From Cyanobacteriota bacterium erpe_2018_sw_21hr_WHONDRS-SW48-000092_B_bin.40 (GTDB taxonomy: Bacteria; Cyanobacteriota; Vampirovibrionia; Obscuribacterales; Obscuribacteraceae): a DNA stretch of 64,000 nucleotides. Of this stretch, positions 32,986 to 41,796 are shown one piece after another. Location: NCBI GenBank assembly GCA_030917395.1, contig JAUPUU010000066.1, forward strand, positions 1 to 64,000, in the 5' to 3' direction. The notes under the pieces were generated by a model. The model saw nothing but the letters and a program-made list of their open reading frames with translations, did no database searches and had not been told where the DNA came from. The position numbers and the translations under genes are program-made. Positions within the stretch are counted from its first letter, which is position 1; each line of letters opens with the position of its first letter.

Positions 32986-33813
32986 TTATTTGCCTTTTCC
33001 TTTGACATTACCTGTTACTTTTGAAACACCAAGACTGGGGTTGGCCAGCTTGCCGCCTGACAATAAGGCTTTATGCTGCGTGTTTAGCAGAGATAATTCT
33101 GTTTTCAATGACTCAAATTCGCCAGCTAAGTTGCGCTCTGCTTCAACTACCTTGCTGCGCTTTAAAAGCTCGGCGTCAGCATTGGCATTCTCGCGGTTTG
33201 CGTTGGCCAGGCGGCCTTCGGCGTTTGATAGGTCCAGCTCTGCTCGCGCCAGTCTTTCTTGATCTGCTTGCATCTGATGGGAAAGCTTGGCATTCTCTGC
33301 CTCAGAAATCATCATGCCAGGGCAAAGATGTGGTGGCGGGATTGGTGGCAAGTGATATTGATCGACGTGCATCGTATATTTTTTTGCGTGCTCTTTGTAG
33401 AGACGCTCTGTTTCTTTGCAGTGGCCAATATCGCGTTCGACTTGTTCAAGATGAGCTTTGTAGCTGTTGACATGATCTCTGAAAGCATTGAGGTCGCTTT
33501 TGTATTGATCAAGATTGGCTGCTGACATTTTTGTCAGTTTATTGGCACCACCGGTGAGGCCACGAGCATTGCGAATAGCATCGCGCATATTCACCGTAGA
33601 TTGTGAGGCATTGAGCCTGAAATCTTTGCCCTCGGCAATTAGCTCCCTGGCAGATTCGACTCTTCCTGGTTGGGTGCAGAGCTCGTCTGGAATCGTCTTT
33701 ACATTGTTTTTGCTGGCACTGGCGGCTGGGGCCAATACTGTGCCAAAGGCTACAAATGAGGAGACTAGAGTAGCAAGGGCCACTCGACTCAGTCTGATTG
33801 ATTTGCTTTCCAT
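32986..33813 (-). CDS. Secreted coiled-coil protein
   Basis: 275 residues from the ATG at 33813, chosen for the AGGAAAA site 6 bases upstream and the signal peptide that begins there (LSRVALATLVSSFVAFGTVLAPAASA, cleavage about residue 30). The mature region has two long helical stretches (residues about 75-140 and 165-250), with heptad-like Leu/Ala, separated by a short Pro/His-rich segment with CPG. A positively charged GKGK tail ends it. Function unknown. Between a TPR gene (16-base gap) and the methyltransferase gene; one operon. Confidence 0.75.
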   Translation of the reverse strand: MESKSIRLSRVALATLVSSFVAFGTVLAPAASASKNNVKTIPDELCTQPGRVESARELIAEGKDFRLNASQSTVNMRDAIRNARGLTGGANKLTKMSAANLDQYKSDLNAFRDHVNSYKAHLEQVERDIGHCKETERLYKEHAKKYTMHVDQYHLPPIPPPHLCPGMMISEAENAKLSHQMQADQERLARAELDLSNAEGRLANANRENANADAELLKRSKVVEAERNLAGEFESLKTELSLLNTQHKALLSGGKLANPSLGVSKVTGNVKGKGK

Positions 33814-33829
33814 CTTATTTTCCTGGATG

Positions 33830-35092
33830 TTACCGGAGTTTGTGCGCTTTAGCGGCCAACTCGACTGGAGCATCATCGGCCACTGGTTCGTCGTTCCAGC
33901 TCGGTGTGTCGCTGCCATAATAGCGTACATAAAGGTTTGTACCCAGGGCGCGCAACTTGGCATTGCCTGGTCTGGCTGGCTGCATCATTTGGGCTTTAAG
34001 ATCGGCGGCACTTTGGGCGACAAAGGCGGCTTTGCGCGCAGCCTCTGCCCGAATCTTGGTGGCCTGCACCGCAGCATCATTGCGAACATAATTGTTTCTG
34101 ATATTGGCTAGGTTAGACTGCTCTGTGTCGTCGTAACCCTGATAGCCACGTCTGCCAAGCAGGTTGACGCTGGTGTGATTGTCTTGGGCAATGCGGCGCA
34201 GTTGAATGTTGGCTAAATCGGTGCGCCAGCGCGACCATCTTTGCCCTTCAGCAGCATGAATATTGCTCAAGTCGTTAGACTGTTTGTTGATGAGTTTGAT
34301 GGTGCGCTCCACAATTAGTGGAGAATCTAATGGTTGCGTGCGTAAGTAAGCATCGCGCTTGGCCAAGCCCATCAGTTTTGCTTTGCCATAGCGTCCGTAC
34401 TGACCAAAGGGATCTACTTCAAAACCTGCTCTGTACGCTTCTTTGGCGCCTTCATAGTCTTTGAGCTTGACTAAGATATCGCCCAGGTAGGCGTAAGCCG
34501 GCGAGTAGCGAGGATTGATGTTAATAACTTTGAGGAAGCCGTCAGCGGCGGCGTGAAAGCGTTTTTGTTTCAACTCTTGGGCGGCCAGCGCATAGGCTTT
34601 GTTGAAAGTCAGCTTTTCAGGCTTGCCTTTCTTAGATTTATCAGCCTTCATCGCGGCCAGGGCGGCTTGTTCTGCGGCTAGTGCTTTGGCCTGATCGTCG
34701 GCTTTTTTCTGCGCCAGGGCGGCTACTACTTGCTCGATTTTGGCAATTCGACTGTTGCAGTCTTTGCTCTCGTTTGCCTGGCCAAATACTAAATATTCCA
34801 GGCGGCGAAGTCGTCTGTCTGCGTTCTCACTAGTAAAGCCGTGGCCAAAATAGTGGGTCTCGAGAGTACTGAGCCTGGCGCCATCGTCTAAAGTGACGCC
34901 TGAAGTTGCATTTGCATTGTTGCCGACTGAGTTTTCTGAACTTACCGGGCTAACCGGCGTCAGGGCTGCAATTGAGGTATTGGCCGGTGGAGGAACCGTT
35001 GAAACGCTTTCGGCACAAGCGGCACTGCCACTGAGAATGGTCAGTGAAATGCCGGCTGCTAGAGTGGCGCAAAGGCGTGTATAAGTCTTCAT
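33830..35092 (-). CDS. Secreted TPR-repeat protein
   Basis: 420 residues from the ATG at 35092, where a signal peptide starts (TRLCATLAAGISLTILSGSAACA). A Ser/Val/Asn-rich stretch is followed by a motif LSTLETHYFGHGFTSENADRRLRRLEYLVFG (segment about 70-100), which resembles the short helical repeats seen in other secreted proteins of this lineage. Then come a charged Lys/Ala-rich helix and two to three TPR units (about 165-250, FLKVININPRYSPAYAYLG). The last 150 residues are an unrecognised helical, Asn/Arg-rich domain. First gene of the minus-strand unit with the coiled-coil and methyltransferase genes. Confidence 0.8.
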   Translation of the reverse strand: MKTYTRLCATLAAGISLTILSGSAACAESVSTVPPPANTSIAALTPVSPVSSENSVGNNANATSGVTLDDGARLSTLETHYFGHGFTSENADRRLRRLEYLVFGQANESKDCNSRIAKIEQVVAALAQKKADDQAKALAAEQAALAAMKADKSKKGKPEKLTFNKAYALAAQELKQKRFHAAADGFLKVININPRYSPAYAYLGDILVKLKDYEGAKEAYRAGFEVDPFGQYGRYGKAKLMGLAKRDAYLRTQPLDSPLIVERTIKLINKQSNDLSNIHAAEGQRWSRWRTDLANIQLRRIAQDNHTSVNLLGRRGYQGYDDTEQSNLANIRNNYVRNDAAVQATKIRAEAARKAAFVAQSAADLKAQMMQPARPGNAKLRALGTNLYVRYYGSDTPSWNDEPVADDAPVELAAKAHKLR

Positions 35093-35154
35093 CTGAACTA
35101 CTAATGGGGATGACCTATTATACATGCAAACCGCCGTTGTCAAGCGACTTAATT

Positions 35155-36153
35155 TTAGAGCTTATGCTCCTTAAGCCACTGTGCCAATAGGGCCACGCGC
35201 TCATTTTCGGGGTCTAGGCTGTGGGCGACTTTATAGCTCTTTAGCGCCGCTTGTTTATGACCTTGCTGTATCTGAAAACTAGCGAGGTTGCACCAGCTAG
35301 TCACATCTTTAGGGTTTTTCTCCAGTAATGCTCTGGTTGTTGACTCAGCATCGCTTGTCAATCCTAGCTCTGAGTATAGTGTGGAAAGATTTTGGTAGGG
35401 CCATTCGAAGCCGGGATACTCCTTGATGCATTCTTCCAGCAGGGCCTGGGCTTCAGCAGTATGGCCAAGATGGCAGAGATTCCAGGCCCGGTTGTTGAGT
35501 TCTAAAGCCTCTAGCGGCGGGTCGATCAGGGGTAACTCGGTGGCAATGGTTCGTCGAGCTTTCCGCGCCAGGCTGCTGCTAGGCTTTTGCGAAATCACCA
35601 ATTGCAGAGCTTTGCGGGCTGCATCAGGCCAGCCCATGTCGAGCATCTGTGTGCCTAAAACCCAATACTGCGCGGCTGTTAGCCCTGTTGGCACAATCTT
35701 TTGGGGGCATTCTGTGCGCTTGAGAAGAAGGCTCAAAGTTTTGTCGCCACGTTTAATTTTCAGTTCTGACGTTTCATCAGCATGCCCCTGCAAGAGAAAC
35801 AGCGTGTCAGCAGCGTCAAGGTTGCTCACATCTATATTGTCAATCGATTTAATTACGTCTTGCTCGGCCAACCCGGCAGCACCTGCGGGAGAATATTTTC
35901 TTACCCTGAGCACGAGATTGCGGTTAAGCTCAGCTCCGAAATAGCCCACTGCTTTTGCTGCTGCCTTTTGGCTTGAAGTGGCCACGGGCGCACTGTGGAG
36001 GCTGGTGTTTTCTCTGTTCTCACGATTCTCTGTAATTTCAGTGCATTGACCCGGGCTTGCCGCTGATAAATTAATGGGGCCAGCCAGAGCCACTGCTATA
36101 GATAGCAGCGCTGCACCCTTGAGATATTTGCCCATCTTTGTGACAACTGCCAT
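35155..36153 (-). CDS. Secreted PDZ-TPR protein
   Basis: 332 residues, with GAGG 5 bases before the ATG. Signal peptide (KGAALLSIAVALAGPINLSAA). Residues about 65-145 form a PDZ domain (YFGAELN..., AGLAEQDVIKSIDNIDVSN, TSELKIKRGDKTLSLLLKR). Residues about 155-330 carry TPR units (WVLGTQMLDMGWPDAARKAL, WNLCHLGHTAEAQALLEECI, FQIQQGHKQAALKSYKVA). There is no protease domain, so it is a binding scaffold in the periplasm. It lies 62 bases upstream of the secreted TPR gene and may be in the same unit. Confidence 0.85.
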   Translation of the reverse strand: MAVVTKMGKYLKGAALLSIAVALAGPINLSAASPGQCTEITENRENRENTSLHSAPVATSSQKAAAKAVGYFGAELNRNLVLRVRKYSPAGAAGLAEQDVIKSIDNIDVSNLDAADTLFLLQGHADETSELKIKRGDKTLSLLLKRTECPQKIVPTGLTAAQYWVLGTQMLDMGWPDAARKALQLVISQKPSSSLARKARRTIATELPLIDPPLEALELNNRAWNLCHLGHTAEAQALLEECIKEYPGFEWPYQNLSTLYSELGLTSDAESTTRALLEKNPKDVTSWCNLASFQIQQGHKQAALKSYKVAHSLDPENERVALLAQWLKEHKL

Positions 36154-36307
36154 ATCAACCTCTTTGTTCTTCTGCGATCACGAGCAGTCTAAGCACTGAA
36201 TGGGAGTATTTCGTGAAGATCGCATATCCTCTATAAATACCGGTAAATACTTGCAATCCCTGTTGTGAGGTTCGATAATTTTTCTACTTACTAGCGAGTG
36301 TTGTCTT

Positions 36308-38128
36308 TTGCCTTTCCAAAATAGAGACCGAAGGAGTAATTTCCTTTATCTGCCTTGTTTAACTGGTTTGCTCAGTGTTTCTCTGGCAATTAGCTGTTTG
36401 CTACCGTCACCCGCGCTGGCAAAAGATAAGACCAAATCGACTGCCGGTCACGCAGCCAAGCGTCAAGATTCTTCTGTTAAGGTAGTGCAAAACCCTTTAT
36501 TGGCCGCCATGCGCGCTGAGCTCGACCGCTCATTTGCCAATTTGAAGAGTGCTGGTGAGGCTCCGCTCTATTTCCTTTCCTACTCTGTCTACGACGTCGA
36601 ATCGCTTAACGTCCAGGCTGACTATGGTGCACTATATTCGCAAGAGAGCAATGATCGCTCTCGCAGTCTTGATATTGACCTGCGGGTGGGCAGCCCTAAA
36701 GTTGATAGCAGCCATAAACTGAGAGATAACGACCTTGGTCTTGACTCTATGGATCTTGGCTCTTCTGGCCCTGCTTTTCCCCTTACTGATGACCAGGCCG
36801 CAATTCGCACGGCCCTTTGGTTGCGCACTGACTCTGCATTTAAAAAGGCCCAAAAGAAGTTTCGCAAAGTTGTCACTAATAAGGGTGTGAAAGTTGAAGA
36901 AGATGATACTTCTGATGATTTCTCTTTAGAGAAAGCCCATTCTGAGACCTTGCCCTCAACTGCTTTCGCTCCTGATAGAAGCGCCTGGGAAGAGCGCGTA
37001 CGTCGTTTGTCGGCGCTGTATAAACTCTATCCGGCTGTGCAAGACTCAAATATTTCTTTCTCAGCTTCTAAGACCAAGCACTATTTGGTCAACAGTGAAG
37101 GCACCAATATTGTTGATGAGCGCATTCAATATCGAATAGCTTCAACTGTAACTACCACCGCTAGCGATGGTATGAAAATATGGCTCTACGATGGCATCGA
37201 AGCGAGTTCTCCGGCTGAGATTCCTGATGATGCTGCTTTAGAGAAAATGGTGCGCAAGCTAGCTGAAGATTTGACTCGCTTGAAGACTGCCCAGCGAGCG
37301 GAGCCTTACGCTGGTCCGGCAATTTTAAGAGCGAAAGCCGCTGGTGTATTCTTCCATGAGATTTTTGGCCACAGAATAGAAGGCCACAGGCAAAAGGACG
37401 AATCAGAAGGTCGCACTTTCACCAAGAAGGTTGGTCAGCTGATTATGCCACCATTTATTTCTGTGATGGATGACCCTACTCGTCAGCGCTTCGGTACTAA
37501 GCCTTTGAATGGTTACTACAAATATGACGATGAAGGCGTGCCCGCCGAAAAAGTAATATTGGTTGACCAGGGCATATTGAAAAACTTCTTGATGGCGCGC
37601 TCACCTATTAATGGATTTAGTCGCTCTAACGGTCATGGACGCTCATCAAGAGGGCATGCCGTAGTTGCTCGTCAAGGTAATTTGATTGTTGATTCTTCAA
37701 AGCGTGTGCCTATGGCTGAGCTGCGACAAATGCTGGTGGCTGAAGCGAAGAAGCAAGGAAAACCTTATGGTTTGCTCTTTGATGAGATTGCCGGCGGCTT
37801 TACTATGACTCAGACATTTATGCCGCAGTCATTTAAATTGTTACCCTTACGAGTCTGGAAAGTATTTACTGATGGCCGCCCGGATGAACTTTTGCGCGGT
37901 GTCGACTTGGTTGGAACTCCACTCTCTTCGTTAGAGCGCATTGTTTGTGCTGGGGATGATGATGATACTTTTAATGGCACCTGTGGTGCCGAATCTGGCT
38001 GGGTACCAGTATCTGCAACTTCTCCCAGCTTGTTAGTGGGCAATATTGAAGTGGAGTTGCAATCGAAGGCTCAAGAGAAGCCGCCACTCTTACCCGCCCC
38101 CCTCTTTGATAAGGAGGAGGCAAAGTAA
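36308..38128 (+). CDS. Exported TldD-like metalloprotease
   Basis: About 606 residues, TTG start at 36308. A signal peptide is visible (LTGLLSVSLAISCLLPSPALA), unusual for this family, which is normally cytosolic. Residues about 320-600 hold the catalytic TldD domain: the zinc motif HEIFGH (His350, Glu351, His355), followed by GHRQKDESEGRTF and the NGHGRSSRGH segment. A Cys near the end (about 559) is at the position of the third zinc ligand of Escherichia coli TldD. An AAGGAG inside the gene (36331-36336) has no start codon behind it. TldD/E proteases remove residues from unfolded peptides. The stop overlaps the next start (TAATG). Confidence 0.87.
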   Translation: MPFQNRDRRSNFLYLPCLTGLLSVSLAISCLLPSPALAKDKTKSTAGHAAKRQDSSVKVVQNPLLAAMRAELDRSFANLKSAGEAPLYFLSYSVYDVESLNVQADYGALYSQESNDRSRSLDIDLRVGSPKVDSSHKLRDNDLGLDSMDLGSSGPAFPLTDDQAAIRTALWLRTDSAFKKAQKKFRKVVTNKGVKVEEDDTSDDFSLEKAHSETLPSTAFAPDRSAWEERVRRLSALYKLYPAVQDSNISFSASKTKHYLVNSEGTNIVDERIQYRIASTVTTTASDGMKIWLYDGIEASSPAEIPDDAALEKMVRKLAEDLTRLKTAQRAEPYAGPAILRAKAAGVFFHEIFGHRIEGHRQKDESEGRTFTKKVGQLIMPPFISVMDDPTRQRFGTKPLNGYYKYDDEGVPAEKVILVDQGILKNFLMARSPINGFSRSNGHGRSSRGHAVVARQGNLIVDSSKRVPMAELRQMLVAEAKKQGKPYGLLFDEIAGGFTMTQTFMPQSFKLLPLRVWKVFTDGRPDELLRGVDLVGTPLSSLERIVCAGDDDDTFNGTCGAESGWVPVSATSPSLLVGNIEVELQSKAQEKPPLLPAPLFDKEEAK

Positions 38129-39924
38129 TGAGATTCGCAAAGCAAACTAAGTTCTCTCTGCAAGCCAAGTCATTGTTGCTGGCAATTACCTTAGGGCTTT
38201 CAACTTTCGCCATTGCTCCGCCAAGTGCTTATGGAGCTGAGGATGATGTTGTCGCTCGGGCCTTAAAAGACGAGATGAAACGTAGTATCAATCGGCTTCG
38301 TCTCGATCAATACAAGGGCCCGTATTTTGGTTCTTATTGTCTTGATCAGTTCGATACAGCCCATGTTGCTGCTTCGTTTGGTGCCATCACCTCAGACTAC
38401 CGCACTCGTACTCGCACACTTTCTGTGGTGATGCGTGAGGGCGACTATACTCTCGATAGCTCAGGCATGGGCGGGGGTGCGCTTTCTTCGCTATTTGGCC
38501 ATCTACCCAGTGGTAGCGCAATTACTTGTGACGATAACTATGATGCTATTCGCCATGAAGCTTGGCTAAAAACAGATGAGGCTTACAAAAAAGCCATAGA
38601 AGATCTCTCCGCTAAGAAAGCCTACTTGCTTGAAAACAATGTCAAAGACTTACCTGAGTCGATGTCAAAAGAAGAGCCTGTGGTAATAGTTGGCGAGCCC
38701 TGTCGACTATCTGGTGACAATAAAAAAGTAAGCGATCTTGTTGCTCATTTGTCTTCAATATTCCGCAAATATCCGCAAGTGCAAAAGTCATTTGTCAAGC
38801 TCGACGAAGACGCCGTTACCCGCTGGTTCGTCAATAGCGAAGGCTTTTATCATCGATTGCCCCATACAGAGTGTCGCCTGGTAATTGCTGCCAGCGGCCA
38901 ATGCGCCGACGGTTCGATCATAGCTGATGCTCAGTCAGTCACTGCTCTGAACGGCAATGAATTGCCTGCGGTGGCTGAGCTAGAAGCGCAAGTAAATAAG
39001 TTGGCCGAGCGGGTGACTAAGTTGGTTAGTGCTCCAGAAATTGAGGAGTACCATGGCCCGATTTTGTTTGAGGGTGAAGCCGCCGCATCATTCTTTGCCG
39101 ATGTCTTGCAGCCCAATCTGGGCTACAAACCAGCACCATTAAGCAAGTTTGGCGGTATGGATGGGCAAAGCGCTAATCCTTTCGCTGAGAAAATTGGCAC
39201 GAGGGTGCTGCCTGCCTTTATATCGGTGGTAGATGATCCGCTAAGTAAGAAGTTTGGTAATACCAACATTCTCACCACTTATCTGGTTGATGATGATGGT
39301 GTCAAAGCTGAGAGAATCACTCTTGTTGATAAAGGCATTCTGAAGACTTTTGCCATGAGTCGGGTGCCATCCAAGACCATCAAACACAGCAATGGCCATG
39401 GTAATGCTGGCAGTGGTGCCGCTCAAAACCTCTATATCAAATCTGATGTGAAGTTGACAGCAGCGCAGTTGAAAGAGCGTTTGATTGTGCTGGGCAAAGA
39501 AGAAGGGTTGAAAGAAGTTCTGATTGTTCGTCGTTTGGCCAACTCAATAAGTGGTGCCCTTTCGCCGCAGTCACTTTTGTCGAGCATGCTTGGTCTGTTT
39601 GGCAAGTCAACTGAGGTGAAACTATCTGGCCCGGTCGAGATAGTGCGTGTTTCTGTTGCCGATGGCCATGAAGAATTGGTTCGCGGTGGGCAGTTTGCTA
39701 ACTTAAATATGCGCGTTTTGCGTGACATTGAAGCCACTGCTGATGATGCTCAGGCCTATGCGGCGAGTACTGCCGCTTCTGGTGCTATGGGGGCGCTCTC
39801 AGGGGGTTCGTCTTGCACCATTGTCACACCATCGATATTAGTGAAAGAAGTAGAGTTGCAGAAGCCATCGAAGCAAACAGATTTGCTGCCGATACTGAAA
39901 AATCCATATTTTGAGCAGAAGTAG
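38128..39924 (+). CDS. Exported TldE/PmbA-like partner lacking the zinc motif
   Basis: 598 residues with a clear signal peptide (LQAKSLLLAITLGLSTFAIA, cleavage about residue 34). Clearly homologous to the preceding TldD-like protein over its whole length (EYHGPILFEGEAAASFF, RVLPAFISVVDDPLSKKFG, NGHGNAGSGAA). The HExxxH motif is replaced by FADVLQ, so it cannot bind zinc. This matches the TldD/TldE heterodimer, in which TldE is inactive. Start codon shares a base with the TldD-like stop (TAATG), so equimolar coupled synthesis is expected. Its stop overlaps a possible start of the third gene (TAGTG). Confidence 0.86.
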   Translation: MRFAKQTKFSLQAKSLLLAITLGLSTFAIAPPSAYGAEDDVVARALKDEMKRSINRLRLDQYKGPYFGSYCLDQFDTAHVAASFGAITSDYRTRTRTLSVVMREGDYTLDSSGMGGGALSSLFGHLPSGSAITCDDNYDAIRHEAWLKTDEAYKKAIEDLSAKKAYLLENNVKDLPESMSKEEPVVIVGEPCRLSGDNKKVSDLVAHLSSIFRKYPQVQKSFVKLDEDAVTRWFVNSEGFYHRLPHTECRLVIAASGQCADGSIIADAQSVTALNGNELPAVAELEAQVNKLAERVTKLVSAPEIEEYHGPILFEGEAAASFFADVLQPNLGYKPAPLSKFGGMDGQSANPFAEKIGTRVLPAFISVVDDPLSKKFGNTNILTTYLVDDDGVKAERITLVDKGILKTFAMSRVPSKTIKHSNGHGNAGSGAAQNLYIKSDVKLTAAQLKERLIVLGKEEGLKEVLIVRRLANSISGALSPQSLLSSMLGLFGKSTEVKLSGPVEIVRVSVADGHEELVRGGQFANLNMRVLRDIEATADDAQAYAASTAASGAMGALSGGSSCTIVTPSILVKEVELQKPSKQTDLLPILKNPYFEQK

Positions 39925-39989
39925 TGCTGAATTCTCGCCGAGATTCTCTACTATTTGGCACTGCTGTTGAGGCAGAGAGAAGGTGCATT

Positions 39990-40481
39990 GTGACTTCTCT
40001 AAAGACAAGCAATTTCGCAACTATAGTAGCGGTATTGGTCTTTGCTTTTATCTCTCTTGGTCAGCTTCCATGTTGTGGCGCTGAAGGTGACAAGTCGGAT
40101 CTGAATTGTGATATGGCTATTCGCTCACCCGATTCCCGACCAGTGCAAAATGTCGGAGATAGTGAAGTTCTTCGCGGCTATAAGAGAGGCATCAGTCACC
40201 GAATTATGCGATGCTGGTATCCGCCTAAAGACGGTAGGCACGCGGTGGTGCGATTTTATTTGAATCGCAAGGGCGAAGTATCCGGTCTTGGGCTCTCCGT
40301 GAGTTCGGGGGACAAATTTTCTGATGAAGCTGCTCTAAACGCTGTAAAGCACGCTCAGCCCTTTAGAGCCATTCCCAAAGAGCTGCCGGCACCATTGGAG
40401 GCTGAGTTCAATTGTCAAATCTATGGCAATCGAAACTCGCGGCAAAAGCCGCCTGGGTTAACTCTGCGTGCGCGCGAGTAA
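39990..40481 (+). CDS. Secreted TonB C-terminal-like domain protein
   Basis: 163 residues from the GTG at 39990, chosen for GAAGG 6 bases upstream and a signal peptide from there (NFATIVAVLVFAFISLGQLP). A GTG at 39924 overlapping the TldE stop (TAGTG) would add 22 residues. Residues about 65-150 resemble the TonB C-terminal or TolA-like fold: RIMRCWYPPKDGRHAVVRFYLNRKGEVSGL and SDEAALNAVKHAQPFRAIP. It lacks the transmembrane and Pro-rich parts of TonB, so it would be a periplasmic stand-alone domain. Third gene of the exported TldD/E operon. Confidence 0.8.
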   Translation: MTSLKTSNFATIVAVLVFAFISLGQLPCCGAEGDKSDLNCDMAIRSPDSRPVQNVGDSEVLRGYKRGISHRIMRCWYPPKDGRHAVVRFYLNRKGEVSGLGLSVSSGDKFSDEAALNAVKHAQPFRAIPKELPAPLEAEFNCQIYGNRNSRQKPPGLTLRARE

Positions 40482-40488
40482 TTTCGCT

Positions 40489-41796
40489 CTACTTTATCGT
40501 CGGGGATGGTGGGGAGATTATTTGTTCTATATCGTAAGGTCGGAAGCTAAACTTGATTACTTTGTCTTGGTCAAAGGTAAATGACAATATGCCGGTTTCA
40601 CAATCAAATTCTGGGCTCGATTGAAATCTGGGGCTCATTCGACTCTTGCCAAATACCTTGTGCACTTGAGTTTTGCTCATCCCCATTAGGCTTGCCAGAT
40701 TGGATTCGAAGATTTCTTGACGTTTTAGTACTTGCTCTGATTTGCTCTCTGGACGAAGAGAGCGCTCGTAATGAGGGCCACTGTTCGTAGGAGGGAGATT
40801 GAACCTTTGAGCGTCTTTCGAGCGGACAAAATCACAATTTGCCACTCGGTCAGTGCGGTAGAGAAGCTGAAGAGCTAGATCTTGTTCAACCTCGAAACCT
40901 TCAGTATCATCTTCGCTATAAATAGATGAATTGAATCTGGGCTTTCCAATGCTTGCGGCGACTTGTTCTCGATTCATGCCGACAAAATTATGCACAAATG
41001 GATGGAGTTGCTCCCAGGTCAGTGAGCTTGTGTTGATATTTTGACCTGAATCTTTTGTCTTTTGCAGACGACCAATTTCATAATTCTGTCTAGGCTCCGG
41101 GATGCAACTAAAGCTGATCATTTCGTCTCGACGATGAAAGTCGTCTATATCAAATCTGGTGACAATTCCATCTGTGTACCAAAACCACAGCATTCGATTA
41201 CCAACTGCATATTGTCCGAATTTCTGCGATTTGGGATCTTCGAGGTCTGTACCGAGTAGAGCCTCAACCTTTGAACGCTGCATTCCCATAAAATTGCGCA
41301 AATTGTCACGCATTACTGGCCAGCGCGGGTCGTCTGTATTGGCTGGCCCTGTTATCTGAACATAGTCGTTGCTTTCACCAAACTGCCAAAATCTATTGGC
41401 CTCTTCACTTTTGACAAATGTGGGGTACCTTACGAATCCATGGTTGAATTCGATTTCAGCGGCGACATTCGCGTCAAGCTGGATAACCTCTTTCTGCCTA
41501 TTGCTTACCCCTCCAGGCTGAGAATCGACTCCTCCGAATAGTTTGTGAACTTGCTCTCGTTTCATTCCAACTATTTTGTCGATATTCGCCTCCATGATCT
41601 TCCAGCGTGCTACTCCATTGATTGGATTTGGGAAGGTTGTAGTTTCATTAGCAAGGGTCGTCGGGGCACTAATGCTGATGCATGATAGCGCGCCAAAGAT
41701 TGCTAGCAGGAATCGGTATTTTTCCGGAGAAGCGAATATATTTTTGTCCAGGCTCTTCAAGATGAAATTAATCCTGTGTATAGCTAACGCCAACAC
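40489..41796 (-). CDS. Secreted protein with four tandem BamE/SmpA-like repeats
   Basis: 435 residues, GTG start. Signal peptide (FLLAIFGALSCISISAPTTLA, about residues 29-49). Four repeats of about 100 residues follow. Each begins with GM-x-[RK]-x-[QK]-V-x3-[FLI]-G, at about 76, 170, 272 and 371 (IVGMKREQVHKLFG, FMGMQRSKVEALLG, FVGMNREQVAASIG, LMGMSKTQVHKVFG). Each is followed by a strand pair with a FWYTDGIVTRF-like pattern. This is the arrangement of BamE/SmpA/OmlA lipoprotein domains (helix motif GMT-x-x-QV-x-x-LLG, then beta sheet), normally single. No lipobox. It overlaps the upstream TPR gene by 13 bases. Confidence 0.75.
   Translation of the reverse strand: MLALAIHRINFILKSLDKNIFASPEKYRFLLAIFGALSCISISAPTTLANETTTFPNPINGVARWKIMEANIDKIVGMKREQVHKLFGGVDSQPGGVSNRQKEVIQLDANVAAEIEFNHGFVRYPTFVKSEEANRFWQFGESNDYVQITGPANTDDPRWPVMRDNLRNFMGMQRSKVEALLGTDLEDPKSQKFGQYAVGNRMLWFWYTDGIVTRFDIDDFHRRDEMISFSCIPEPRQNYEIGRLQKTKDSGQNINTSSLTWEQLHPFVHNFVGMNREQVAASIGKPRFNSSIYSEDDTEGFEVEQDLALQLLYRTDRVANCDFVRSKDAQRFNLPPTNSGPHYERSLRPESKSEQVLKRQEIFESNLASLMGMSKTQVHKVFGKSRMSPRFQSSPEFDCETGILSFTFDQDKVIKFSFRPYDIEQIISPPSPTIK

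Noticed and set aside
33515-34111. A 198-codon open frame on the plus strand opposite the secreted coiled-coil and TPR genes
   Set aside because: It lies fully opposite two genes with convincing signal peptides and repeats, and its own product is compositionally odd. It is a shadow of minus-strand coding.
35423-35944. A 173-codon open frame on the plus strand opposite the PDZ-TPR gene
   Set aside because: The minus-strand gene has clear PDZ and TPR motifs over this interval, so the frame is a shadow.
17933-40481. A RiPP pathway with the small paralogues as precursors and the TldD/E pair as maturation protease
   Set aside because: They lie about 18 kb apart with many unrelated genes between, no modifying enzyme is near the paralogues, and TldD/E here carry signal peptides. 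Nothing links them beyond the general family function.
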